From positions 1 through 13,357 of the forward strand of contig DAFQ01000006.1 in assembly GCA_002497985.1 (NCBI GenBank): a stretch of DNA of 13,357 bases, written 5' to 3'. Under the pieces are notes generated by a model. That model was given only the letters and a program-made list of their open reading frames with translations, was not told the origin of the DNA and made no database searches. Below, piece by piece: positions 1 to 7,194 of the stretch (its first letter is position 1; each line of letters opens with the position of its first letter). A program made the position numbers and the translations under genes. Source of the stretch: Euryarchaeota archaeon UBA4 (lineage in GTDB: Archaea > Thermoplasmatota > Poseidoniia > Poseidoniales > Thalassarchaeaceae).

Positions 1-528
1 AAGACAACGATTCTCAGGATTATCATGGGAGAGCTCGGTCTAGATTCTGGAACACTCGACGTCCGTCCAGGTGTCAAGTTAGGATACTTCCATCAGGACC
101 ACAGGTCTTTGGACTTCTCGCTAAACCCCGTGCAGCAAGTCCAGGCTCTGAGGCCTAGGATGGAATATGGTGCAATCAGGGCCCTATTGGGGCAGTTCCA
201 ATTCACGAAAGACATGGTCTCAGTTCCCTTGGGGAAGCTAAGTGGGGGAGAGAGGGCGAGAATAGCCTTGCTAGAGCTACTGCTCAGTGAGAATAACATG
301 CTCCTTTTGGATGAGCCGACCAACCATCTCGATACTGATGCGAAGGAGGCCCTTGAGGACGCCCTCCAGGAATACGATGGAGCGATAATCACCGTAAGCC
401 ACGATCGGTTTTTCCTCGACAAGATTTGCGATACAATATGGGAACTTCCAGGGGACGGCAGCCTGTGGGTGTGGCCCGGGAATTATTCAGAATATGTTCG
501 AAGGAAGGAAATCCACAATTCCCACTAG
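1..528 (+). CDS. ABC-F family ATPase, C-terminal part (5' end cut by window)
   Basis: The frame is open from base 1 (K-T-T-I-L-R...), which is the end of a Walker A motif, so the gene begins upstream and only the last 175 codons are seen. The fragment then shows an ABC signature LSGGERARIAL, Walker B followed by the ABC-F hallmark LLDEPTNHLD, and the switch histidine in TVSHDRFFLD. After that come the short tail typical of ABC-F proteins (residues IWELPGDG, then NYSEYVRRKE) and a TAG stop. ABC-F proteins are soluble tandem ATPases without membrane segments that act on the ribosome, in translation control or antibiotic protection. The visible part is the second ATPase domain. Which ABC-F subgroup this is cannot be told without the first half and the inter-domain linker. 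The family call is firm; the role is inferred from the family. Confidence 0.93.
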   Translation, partial: KTTILRIIMGELGLDSGTLDVRPGVKLGYFHQDHRSLDFSLNPVQQVQALRPRMEYGAIRALLGQFQFTKDMVSVPLGKLSGGERARIALLELLLSENNMLLLDEPTNHLDTDAKEALEDALQEYDGAIITVSHDRFFLDKICDTIWELPGDGSLWVWPGNYSEYVRRKEIHNSH

Positions 529-587
529 TGCTCGCATCGGAATCGTATTTGCCCATTCACCAGATTCTCCCACTTCACACTGTCCAT

Positions 588-596
588 ACTAAATAG
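588..596 (+). promoter_or_regulatory. possible TATA box for the helicase gene
   Basis: ACTAAATAG lies about 33-41 bases before the GTG start at 629, in the 100-base gap after the ABC-F gene. An archaeal TATA box here would start transcription about 25-30 bases downstream, giving a very short leader. No Shine-Dalgarno sequence precedes the GTG, which fits near-leaderless translation. This is a weak, position-based call. Confidence 0.35.
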
Positions 597-628
597 GGAA
601 CCTACGCGCGCCCTGACTAGGGTTCTCA

Positions 629-2011
629 GTGGTTCGATTCTCAGATTTAGGAATCGGGCCTGGCCTAGTCCAGTCTCTATCGAGTCAAGGCATTACGGAG
701 CCATTCGAGGTACAGATAGAATCTATCCCGAGCCTGATGAATGGAAGGGACCTGTGTTGCAGGGCGCCAACCGGCTCTGGAAAGACCCTAGCGTTCGGCC
801 TCCCACTGATAGAGAGAACAAAGCCAGCAGAGTCCAAGAGGCCAACGGCCCTAATTCTGACTCCAACCAGGGAACTCGCTGAGCAAATAAGGAACGTACT
901 GGATCCACTAGCTTGGAACTCAAGGATGAAGGTACTTTCAGTATACGGGGGAACCTCATATGGAAGACAGTTGAAGGGTTTGGACAAGGGCGCGGAGATT
1001 CTAGTAGCGTGCCCAGGCAGGCTAATCGACTTGCTGAAAAGAAAGGCGCTGACTCTGGAGGATGTCGGCATGGTGGTTCTGGACGAAGCAGACAGGATGG
1101 CCGACATGGGCTTCATGGAGCCAGTTTGCTCTATCATTGAGAAGTGTACAAGCAACCCCCAAATGATACTCTTCAGTGCGACATTGGACCGTGATGTTGC
1201 GAAACTAGTGAAGCTGTACCAAGACGATCCTGTGAGGATAGAGATCGGCCCTAAGGAAATAAGCATGGATAGCATGGAGCACCTGTTTTGGAAGGTCAAG
1301 CCGTACAAAAAGACTGAAATTGCGGTCAAATCAGTTAGAAGGGCAGGTAGGAGCATCATATTCTGCAGAACCCGTGCCGGAGTAGATCGCCTAGGTGGCG
1401 AGATGCAATTGGACAGCATCCCACTTTCCACCCTTCATGGTGGCCTGAATCAGAGGCAGAGGGATCGCGCCATGAACAAATTTAGCACTGGCAGAAGCAT
1501 GGTTCTTATCGCGACAGATGTTGCTGCTAGGGGGATAGATGTTGAAGGGGTAAACTGTGTGATTCACTATGACCCCCCTGATGATGCAAAGGCATACAAG
1601 CACAGAAGTGGAAGGACAGCCAGAGCGGGACAAACAGGAGTTGTGATTTCATTCATCAAGGGCAATGAGCAGAGGATTTACGGCAGAATCCAGAAACAAG
1701 TAGGGATAAAGAAGAGATTTTCCGAACCTCGTCCCGAAGACCTCAAGAAGAACGATTTCAAGATTATCAAGGAGGATCCCAACAAGGCAAACCGCCGAAA
1801 TGGCAGGGAAGCAAGGTCCAGTGGAAAGCCAAGGAGGAATCAAAGAGGGAGGGGCGGTAAAGGCAACAGGTCCAGAGGAAACGGAAATGGTAGGATATAC
1901 CGTAATTCACCATCAAATGCCAACAAAACTGGGAAAAACCGGAATCGTGGCAATAAGAAGAGAGGGCAAAGATCCGGATCTAAGAAGCGCAAGGCGGATT
2001 CCAGGCCATAA
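629..2011 (+). CDS. DEAD-box ATP-dependent RNA helicase with basic RG/N-rich tail
   Basis: This 460-residue protein carries all the motifs of the DEAD-box family in order: an N-terminal Phe and Gln (Q-motif region, residues 4-29), motif I APTGSGKT (46-53), Ia PTRELAEQ (79-86), CPGR (128-131), II DEAD (152-155), III SAT (183-185), IV IIFCRTR (243-249), V ATDVAARGID (295-304) and VI HRSGRTARAG (325-334). It should unwind short RNA duplexes with ATP, in ribosome assembly, RNA decay or cold adaptation. From about residue 385 the sequence is almost only Arg, Lys, Gly, Asn and Ser, a disordered RNA-binding tail as in RhlE/DeaD-type enzymes. The start is GTG at 629: an in-frame stop lies just upstream (614-616) and the Q-motif follows at once, so no other start is available. 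It is probably transcribed separately from the ABC-F gene 100 bases upstream. The exact RNA target cannot be deduced. Confidence 0.95.
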   Translation: MVRFSDLGIGPGLVQSLSSQGITEPFEVQIESIPSLMNGRDLCCRAPTGSGKTLAFGLPLIERTKPAESKRPTALILTPTRELAEQIRNVLDPLAWNSRMKVLSVYGGTSYGRQLKGLDKGAEILVACPGRLIDLLKRKALTLEDVGMVVLDEADRMADMGFMEPVCSIIEKCTSNPQMILFSATLDRDVAKLVKLYQDDPVRIEIGPKEISMDSMEHLFWKVKPYKKTEIAVKSVRRAGRSIIFCRTRAGVDRLGGEMQLDSIPLSTLHGGLNQRQRDRAMNKFSTGRSMVLIATDVAARGIDVEGVNCVIHYDPPDDAKAYKHRSGRTARAGQTGVVISFIKGNEQRIYGRIQKQVGIKKRFSEPRPEDLKKNDFKIIKEDPNKANRRNGREARSSGKPRRNQRGRGGKGNRSRGNGNGRIYRNSPSNANKTGKNRNRGNKKRGQRSGSKKRKADSRP

Positions 2012-2058
2012 TTCGTACCGTGGCGCTAAATTACCCACACCCTTTCCAATTTACATAA

Positions 2059-2133
2059 GCGGACATGGTCTAGTGGTTATGACAGCAGGTTCCCAACCTG
2101 CTAACCCGGGTTCAACTCCCGGTGTTCGCACCA
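2059..2133 (+). tRNA. tRNA-Gly (anticodon CCC), CCA encoded
   Basis: A full cloverleaf can be folded by eye. The acceptor is GCGGACA (2059-2065) with TGTTCGC (2123-2129), including one G-T pair. The D stem is GTC/GAC (2068-2070, 2081-2083). The anticodon stem is GCAGG/CCTGC (2085-2089, 2097-2101) with loop TTCCCAA, so the anticodon is CCC at 2092-2094. The T stem is CCGGG/CCCGG with loop TTCAACT (2106-2122). The discriminator is A2130 and CCA follows at 2131-2133. There is no intron. An AT-rich stretch GCTAAATTAC (2025-2034), about 30 bases upstream, could be its TATA box. The gene ends ten bases before the convergent transporter gene. Confidence 0.96.
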
Positions 2134-2142
2134 GCAGCCACC

Positions 2143-2427
2143 TCACCTGCGTAGCCTGATGACACCTACAATGATCGCGATTATACAGCTTAATGCTGCC
2201 AAATTAGCCATTATCATAGCTACCGAACCAATTATTATTCCATAAAAAAGCCAGAGCACAAGCGAGGTTGAAACTAGGGAGAATGTAGCAATGGAGATAC
2301 CCTCATGTTCCCCATCCGACCAAACCTTTCTGATCTGGGGGAACCAAGCTACGACCCCTAGTGACCCTGCAATAACTCCGATGACCTCGACCCACGCTGG
2401 AATCATCTCCAATCCCCCAAATCTCAC
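2143..2427 (-). CDS. SemiSWEET-type sugar transporter (MtN3/PQ-loop family)
   Basis: This 94-residue membrane protein has three hydrophobic helices at about residues 13-30, 44-63 and 67-89. That is the three-helix unit of SemiSWEET proteins, which pair in the membrane to move sugars down a gradient. The first helix ends in the PQ motif (WFPQIRKVW, P30-Q31), the second holds LWLFYG, and the third an Asn (N75) where family members have a substrate-facing Asn. The length is typical (85-100). The GTG start overlaps the stop of the upstream dehydrogenase gene as GTGA. An internal ATG seven codons later, preceded by GGGGGATTGGAG, gives 87 residues and keeps all helices; it may be the real start. 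It is the last gene of the six-gene minus-strand run. The substrate is unknown and its link to acyl-CoA chemistry is not obvious. Confidence 0.88.
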   Translation of the reverse strand: MRFGGLEMIPAWVEVIGVIAGSLGVVAWFPQIRKVWSDGEHEGISIATFSLVSTSLVLWLFYGIIIGSVAMIMANLAALSCIIAIIVGVIRLRR

Positions 2428-3314
2428 ATCGGAAGATCGTCACGCTCGCGCTTCACACCGCCACTCCAATCGTAGATTCCCCTGCCAGATTTCTTCCCTA
2501 GGCTACCTTCGGAAACAAGGCGTTCGAGCAATCCGTGTGGTTCGTATCGATCGTCTCCGAAGGACTCTGTGAGATTTCTGAGGATGTCTCTCCTCACATC
2601 CAGGCCGACAAGATCCGAAAGCTCGAGGGGGCCCATTGGGTGACGGTATCCAAGCCTCATGGCAGTATCGATATCAGATGCACTAGCCACTCCCTCGGCA
2701 AGCATCCTAATCGCCTCATTGCCGAGAACAACTCCCAGCCTACTAGTTGCAAAGCCAGGAATGTCATTAACCAAAATGGACTCCTTTCCCATTGAGGAAC
2801 CTATGGATCGAGCCGCGTCTATCGTGGACTCTGAGCACCCATCGTGATGAACAATCTCCAGAAGTTTCATGATTGGTACTGGGTTAAAGAAATGAAGTCC
2901 TATTACCCTCTCCCCACATTCCGTCGAGCTCGCTATTTCGCTAATCTGCAATCCAGAAGTGTTCGTAGCCAGAATTGCATGTCCAGGTGCCAGCTTCTCC
3001 AAGCTCCTGAAAATCCCTTTCTTCAGATCCATGTCCTCGGGAACTGCCTCTATCACCAGATCAGCATCTCCAACTGCCTCGCCAAGGTCATTGCAATGGG
3101 CGAGATTGGCAGACCAACTCTCCTTCTGCTCCGCACTAGTCTTTCCAAGGGAAACCCCCTTCTCCCAGAATGCGTTGATGGATGCCATGCCACTGGCTAA
3201 ACTCTCAGGGAATGGATCGTGCAGTTTCGTATCCCATCCAGTCTGAGCGCACACTTGGGCAATGCCTGCCCCCATTGTCCCCGCGCCGATCACGGCAACG
3301 GTATTGATTTCCAT
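2424..3314 (-). CDS. 3-hydroxyacyl-CoA dehydrogenase (3-hydroxybutyryl-CoA type, NAD-dependent)
   Basis: This enzyme oxidises an L-3-hydroxyacyl-CoA to a 3-ketoacyl-CoA with NAD+, the third step of beta-oxidation. An N-terminal Rossmann fold has GAGTMG (10-15) and the acidic residue D33 after the second strand. The catalytic Ser (NTSG, S120) and His-Glu pair (HFFNPVPIMKLLEIV, H141 and E153) are present, as is the C-terminal domain signature GPLELSDLVGLD. Where human HADH has the active-site Asn (PGFIVNR), this protein reads PGFATSR, with Ser at 191; I recall this variant in some bacterial homologs. The length of 296 is normal for the short stand-alone form. The chosen ATG at 3314 has GGGAGTGA just upstream and starts four bases after the preceding stop. 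An ATG at 3332 would add six residues and overlap the preceding gene. It lies in the putative operon with the hydratase and the BoxB-like oxygenase. Confidence 0.93.
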   Translation of the reverse strand: MEINTVAVIGAGTMGAGIAQVCAQTGWDTKLHDPFPESLASGMASINAFWEKGVSLGKTSAEQKESWSANLAHCNDLGEAVGDADLVIEAVPEDMDLKKGIFRSLEKLAPGHAILATNTSGLQISEIASSTECGERVIGLHFFNPVPIMKLLEIVHHDGCSESTIDAARSIGSSMGKESILVNDIPGFATSRLGVVLGNEAIRMLAEGVASASDIDTAMRLGYRHPMGPLELSDLVGLDVRRDILRNLTESFGDDRYEPHGLLERLVSEGSLGKKSGRGIYDWSGGVKRERDDLPM

Positions 3315-3318
3315 TAAT

Positions 3319-3879
3319 TCACTCCCTGCCATAAGCTGCTAGAGCCGCCTGGAAGAGACGCTGTCTGGGGACATCATGCTCAATGAAGCATGTAAATGGT
3401 GCAACATCCTTCAGCAGCTCTATTGCGGAAACATATGCGCCGTAGATGAACGGGTCGGCTACTTCAGTAGTCGGTATCTCTATTCCCAGCTTGTGAAGTC
3501 CCTTGAGGGAATCCTCGTCCCAGATGGAGTAAGTATGATGTGTGAAGTGCAGATATGCTGAGAGCCTCCTGATGTCAGATCTGGCTGATTCAGTCAGACT
3601 CTCTATGAGTAGGGTGTCGGGATACTTGATGGCATACAATGACAGCAAAACCTCTCTCTGGGTTTCCTCCCTCCAGACTCTTTCGGGGAGCCCCATCCAG
3701 TCGTCTATCATGTCGAGCATCTCTGCAGTGTAAGGCCTCTTGACCATATACAGGAGGTTCTCGTAGGCCTCTGCATCTTGCTCATCTGAATGGTGGTAGC
3801 TATGGAAGTAGTCTGTAAGGAACTCAAAGAAGTGGCCACACTTCTTTTTGTCAAAAATTGTTAGCGAGTGATATTGCAT
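3319..3879 (-). CDS. uncharacterised protein in the BoxB-like operon
   Basis: I do not recognise this 186-residue protein. It appears soluble and mostly helical, with no signal peptide or membrane segment. It is unusually rich in His, Tyr, Phe and Trp. An N-terminal patch (residues 14-30) holds a Cys, four His and several aromatics, and a second His/aromatic patch is at 108-120 (LHFTHHTYSIW). The acidic, aromatic and His content could serve metal or cofactor binding, but no known spaced ligand motif is clear. The gene sits tightly between the diiron oxygenase (16-base gap) and the dehydrogenase (4-base gap), so it is likely co-translated and may be an accessory or second subunit of the oxygenase. 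It does not look like PaaC, BoxA, BoxC or a ferredoxin. The ATG at 3879 is preferred; a TTG two codons earlier (3885) is possible, with GGGGG nearby. Confidence 0.8.
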   Translation of the reverse strand: MQYHSLTIFDKKKCGHFFEFLTDYFHSYHHSDEQDAEAYENLLYMVKRPYTAEMLDMIDDWMGLPERVWREETQREVLLSLYAIKYPDTLLIESLTESARSDIRRLSAYLHFTHHTYSIWDEDSLKGLHKLGIEIPTTEVADPFIYGAYVSAIELLKDVAPFTCFIEHDVPRQRLFQAALAAYGRE

Positions 3880-3895
3880 CAGCAAAAGCCCCCGC

Positions 3896-5035
3896 TCATC
3901 CCTTCCATTCCCTGTACTGGATCCACTCTTCCTTCATGTATTCGTTAATCAGTCGATCCTCATCTTCATCGGTTGGCAACACTGTCTTCAGGTACTCTTC
4001 CCAAGACGCTTCATCCCCTTCGAAAGGATCCCCCTCCACTGTGAAGCGCTTTTTGGAATACTTGCCTATGCCTCTATTGAACTTGTCAGAGGGTATCACC
4101 AACTCGGGCTCACCCTTCTTTCGAGGCTTGCTTATCCTTCGCATCTCCTCTCGAATTTCTTGGAAATACAGCTCTCTGCTAGCTTCATTCAGGTGCTCTC
4201 TGTCGGCCTCACCATCAGACTCCCTCTCGTCATATCTGCCCTTTATTCCGTAGACGTAGGCCCATTGGGCACTGCTCGAGTCATCAGTTCCAAACAGGTC
4301 TAGTCCGGTACTGACCCATTTGTTCACGTACTTCTGGATGAGGGCGCAGGGGATTACTCCCTGCTTGACTACCCTTCTAAGTCCGTTTGCCCCGGTTCCC
4401 AAGTGGAATGACTCTTCCTTCAGCATCGGGCCCATACTAGCCGCAAGTGGCTTGAAGGAGGACGTGCTAAGCATCTTCAACTGGTACTTCCCGTCCCTAT
4501 CAATGAAATGCGTGAACATGAAGAAGTCTAGCCAGTGATCAATAGGCTCGTTAAACGAACCTAGGACCCTAGTTCCTTCCTGGGCGTTTCTTTCGAGAAG
4601 CTTCGAGGCTTCCCTTACTCCCTGCTCGCCAAAGAAGGTGCAGAGGAGGTAAGCCATTTGCCACCCGTGACGCTGCTCCTCGCACATTATTCGAAGAGCA
4701 GATTTTTTGTCATATTCAGTCGGGGCAGTGGCAAGAAGGTGGTTCTGCTGTTCAACGGAAGCGAACTCTGTGTCGCCTTGGACGCTAACCATACTGATGA
4801 TGGCGTCTCTGACGGTTTGCTGTGGAATCTGCATACGTCGATCCCACTTCGGCTTTCCAGCGAAATCTCCGAATTCTATAGTTTCACCAGCAGTGTCCCA
4901 GTCGAACTTGATGTCGAACCTGTAATCGCCAAGCCACGAAGGGTCGAAACCAATCCTGGTTTGCCATTCGTTGAAGTCATTAATCCAAGTCTCGAAATTC
5001 TCTGTGTAGTCCTTCACTACTTCTGCATCTGACAT
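3896..5035 (-). CDS. boxB: BoxB-like diiron oxygenase (benzoyl-CoA 2,3-epoxidase family)
   Basis: This 379-residue protein matches the BoxB family along its core: QGDTEFASVEQQ (86-97), CEEQRHGWQMAYLL (118-131), LGSFNEPIDHWLDFFMF (158-174), IDRDGKYQL (178-186) and LKEESFHLGTG (205-215). The six expected diiron ligands are present as E90, E120, H123, D179, E208 and H211. The spacings agree with what I recall for Azoarcus BoxB (E120, E150, H153, D211, E240, H243). BoxB adds one O2-derived oxygen to CoA-activated benzoate to give the 2,3-epoxide, with electrons from the reductase BoxA. This protein is about 95 residues shorter than typical BoxB, with fewer residues at both ends and a highly charged C-terminal third (residues 265-379). 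A strong Shine-Dalgarno (GGAGGAAGG) precedes the ATG. PaaA of phenylacetyl-CoA epoxidase is a more distant alternative. The substrate is unproven; symbol by family only. Confidence 0.85.
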   Translation of the reverse strand: MSDAEVVKDYTENFETWINDFNEWQTRIGFDPSWLGDYRFDIKFDWDTAGETIEFGDFAGKPKWDRRMQIPQQTVRDAIISMVSVQGDTEFASVEQQNHLLATAPTEYDKKSALRIMCEEQRHGWQMAYLLCTFFGEQGVREASKLLERNAQEGTRVLGSFNEPIDHWLDFFMFTHFIDRDGKYQLKMLSTSSFKPLAASMGPMLKEESFHLGTGANGLRRVVKQGVIPCALIQKYVNKWVSTGLDLFGTDDSSSAQWAYVYGIKGRYDERESDGEADREHLNEASRELYFQEIREEMRRISKPRKKGEPELVIPSDKFNRGIGKYSKKRFTVEGDPFEGDEASWEEYLKTVLPTDEDEDRLINEYMKEEWIQYREWKG

Positions 5036-5057
5036 CTTTCCTTCCTCCTCTGAACTA

Positions 5058-5963
5058 CTAGTTACCTTCGAATTCTGGAATCTTCCTATTCACGTAAGCG
5101 GCGATCCCCTTCTTCGCATCCTTGCTCTGGAAGAGGTCGGACTGCAATTCTCTCTCCAATGCTAGATGGTACTCAAGCGGGATCTCCATACCACTCTGAA
5201 CGCTCCGCTTGATGTTTCCAATCGCCTTGCTAGCGGCAAATGGCAGAGTGAATTGGCCAGCATAGTCAAGAATATCTTGACGGAAGTCCGACAGGCTTCC
5301 CGCCCAGACGTCGTGCACGAGATCCATTTCTCTAGCTTCCTCATAGGAAAACTTCCTCCCCGTCACCATGATCTCCATAGACTTCGCCTTGCCCACCAGT
5401 CTGGAAAGACGAGCAGTTCCTCCTGTACCTGCTAGGACCCCCAGAGAGACCTCTGGAAGACCGACTTGTCCTGAATCCTTCCTGCCGATACGGATGTCCG
5501 CAGCCATCGCTATCTCTAGACCACCTCCCACGGCATGACCATTGAGAGCGGCTATGACAAGTTTGGGGGTCTGTTCCAATCTGCTTAGGGTCTCATTAGC
5601 ATGAAGGCAGAAGAAGTACTTGAATCCCGGACTGACTGAGTCGAGCATGCTTATGCTGGCACCCGCTGAGAAGAACTTCTCTCCATGGCCAGTTAGTACA
5701 ATCACAGTTACATCATCGTCGAAGCGTGCTTTGAGTACGGCTTCATCGATATCCCTCATCATGGCATGGGTGTATGTGTTTACCGAAGTCTTGCCTTCAG
5801 AAAGCGGCTCACCAGCCGAGTCAGAGCATAGTTCGATAATCGCGATTCCGTTGCCGGTAACTCCGTAGTTAACCAGGTTGTTCTGCATTGGCTCCATTTG
5901 TGGCCATGACGTCATAATGTTTCCAATGAGAGGCGCCATATCAATGAAACGGAAGCCAATCAT
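5058..5963 (-). CDS. enoyl-CoA hydratase/isomerase (crotonase) family protein
   Basis: Crotonase-fold enzymes bind CoA thioesters; hydratases add water across the 2,3 double bond. The oxyanion-hole elements are KFFSAGASI (about residues 96-104 of the 301-residue form) and NGHAVGGGLEIAMAADIRI (141-159). Both catalytic glutamates of true hydratases are kept: E150 in GGGLE and E171 in GLPEVSLGV, followed by GTGGTARLSRLVG. It should therefore be active as a hydratase and not only a CoA-binding scaffold. The start is uncertain. ATG 5963 lies four bases after the upstream stop but lacks a clear Shine-Dalgarno. ATGs at 5939 and 5888 would give 293 and 276 residues, and the family core begins near NNLVNYGVTGNG. 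The stop is 22 bases before the BoxB-like gene. It is half the length of BoxC, so it is not the ring-opening lyase of the classical box pathway. Confidence 0.9.
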   Translation of the reverse strand: MIGFRFIDMAPLIGNIMTSWPQMEPMQNNLVNYGVTGNGIAIIELCSDSAGEPLSEGKTSVNTYTHAMMRDIDEAVLKARFDDDVTVIVLTGHGEKFFSAGASISMLDSVSPGFKYFFCLHANETLSRLEQTPKLVIAALNGHAVGGGLEIAMAADIRIGRKDSGQVGLPEVSLGVLAGTGGTARLSRLVGKAKSMEIMVTGRKFSYEEAREMDLVHDVWAGSLSDFRQDILDYAGQFTLPFAASKAIGNIKRSVQSGMEIPLEYHLALERELQSDLFQSKDAKKGIAAYVNRKIPEFEGN

Positions 5964-5967
5964 GGAG

Positions 5968-7194
5968 TCAAGTGTCGGTATCGGAGAAGGACACGCCCCC
6001 TCCTCCCCTCTGAATTGCCTTCCACTGCTCCCCAATTTCAATAGCCCTTGCACTGGGTTCCCAACTATCTCTCCTCAAGGCCCCTCTGAAAGGCATCCTC
6101 ATAACTCTCCGGCCATCGCCCATCGATTTCTTCCGCAGCATTCCCATTCGTGCTAATGGCCAAATCATTCGTCTGAATATCCCCGGCCTGTACACCCAAC
6201 GCATGAATTCCAATCCATCCCCCTTCCTCTTCTGATCCCTCATCCAATGATTGGCCACCATTTTGAAACCCCTGTCGCCTATCCTGTTCATCAGGAATCT
6301 GTTAGTAGCACTAACTTTGATCAACGGGAGGAGCCGGTCTTTGACTTCTTCTTCATAATCGCATTCTCCTAGAATCGCCATTCCAGCAAGAGCCCCACTG
6401 GTAATGGCGTACCTCATCCCAAAGCCCCACATGAAGTCTTGGAGCCCCCCTGCCTCTCCAACATAGTAACGCCCTTCGTGGACGTATTTCTCGGGTATTG
6501 AGAAATCACCCTTTCCCCCTACTCTCTTGATTGGCTTACGATTCAGATTGTACCTCTCTTCATACCATGCTATGGTCTCATTTAGGTAACGCCCGCTCTT
6601 CTTTTGTTTTCTCCATAGACAGGTGCAGATAAGCCCAATCCCATCGATAATTATCAGGTATGAGTAGGCTCCCGGTGCAAGCTTGTCATTAAGCTGGAAT
6701 GTAACGTGATTTGGGTGATCAGTATGGAAAACCTCACCGAAAGCAATTGCACTGGAATCCTTCGGGCCAGCAGCAATGATGTGACATTCTTCCGGGGCCT
6801 TTTTGACTCCATAGTGAATCTTCACGCCCGCGGCCTCTGCCATCCTCTTGAAGCCCTGATCAATGCAATGATGCCCAGTCCCCCTCTCAACGACTCTGAA
6901 AGCCACTCCATCCGTTATCGGATTAGTGATCACGTCATCCGGGTGAGCCAGGTCGACTATGCTGAATGGGTCCGATTTGAATTCATCAGGGTCAAGGCCC
7001 CATTCGCGCATCTCATCGAAGAAGTCACTTCTGCTGGTCCAGTTCTCCAGACCTTGGAAATCTCCATCGAAACGAGCACCACTATCCTTCCTAATTTCAT
7101 GAACATGAACCTCTCTTCCGGATTTGGCGAGAACGACAGCCGCGGACAGTCCCGAAAGGCCGGCTCCAAGGATGTGCACGGGTTCCTCAGACAC
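5968..7194 (-). CDS. FAD-dependent oxidoreductase, geranylgeranyl reductase-like
   Basis: This 408-residue flavoprotein has an N-terminal dinucleotide-binding motif ILGAGLSGLSAA (8-19). A second FAD-contact segment, YYVGEAGGLQDFMWGFG (243-259), is followed by MRYAITSGALAG. This is the layout of the geranylgeranyl reductase/p-hydroxybenzoate hydroxylase-type flavoprotein superfamily. Members reduce isoprenoid double bonds or hydroxylate aromatics; which applies here cannot be read from sequence. The C-terminal 120 residues are rich in Arg, Lys, Met and Trp with amphipathic stretches, suggesting peripheral membrane contact. There is no Fe-S cluster motif, so it is not a BoxA equivalent. Translation starts at GTG (7194) with GGAG five bases before it. 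It is the first gene of the minus-strand run, divergent from moaE across a 79-base gap, and its stop lies four bases before the hydratase ATG. It may reduce an intermediate of the pathway or belong to lipid metabolism. Confidence 0.85.
   Translation of the reverse strand: MSEEPVHILGAGLSGLSAAVVLAKSGREVHVHEIRKDSGARFDGDFQGLENWTSRSDFFDEMREWGLDPDEFKSDPFSIVDLAHPDDVITNPITDGVAFRVVERGTGHHCIDQGFKRMAEAAGVKIHYGVKKAPEECHIIAAGPKDSSAIAFGEVFHTDHPNHVTFQLNDKLAPGAYSYLIIIDGIGLICTCLWRKQKKSGRYLNETIAWYEERYNLNRKPIKRVGGKGDFSIPEKYVHEGRYYVGEAGGLQDFMWGFGMRYAITSGALAGMAILGECDYEEEVKDRLLPLIKVSATNRFLMNRIGDRGFKMVANHWMRDQKRKGDGLEFMRWVYRPGIFRRMIWPLARMGMLRKKSMGDGRRVMRMPFRGALRRDSWEPSARAIEIGEQWKAIQRGGGGVSFSDTDT

Noticed and set aside
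685..1431. 248-codon minus-strand frame opposite the helicase
   Set aside because: Antisense shadow of a helicase with every family motif; its translation shows no recognisable domain.
3896..5035. Assignment as phenylacetyl-CoA epoxidase subunit PaaA
   Set aside because: The motifs around the ligands (QGDTE-ASVEQQ, NEP-WL-FFMFT, DRDGKYQL) follow BoxB, and no paaB, paaC, paaD or paaE gene is adjacent.
5058..5963. Assignment of the crotonase as BoxC ring-opening lyase
   Set aside because: BoxC is about twice as long; this is a single standard crotonase domain with both hydratase glutamates.
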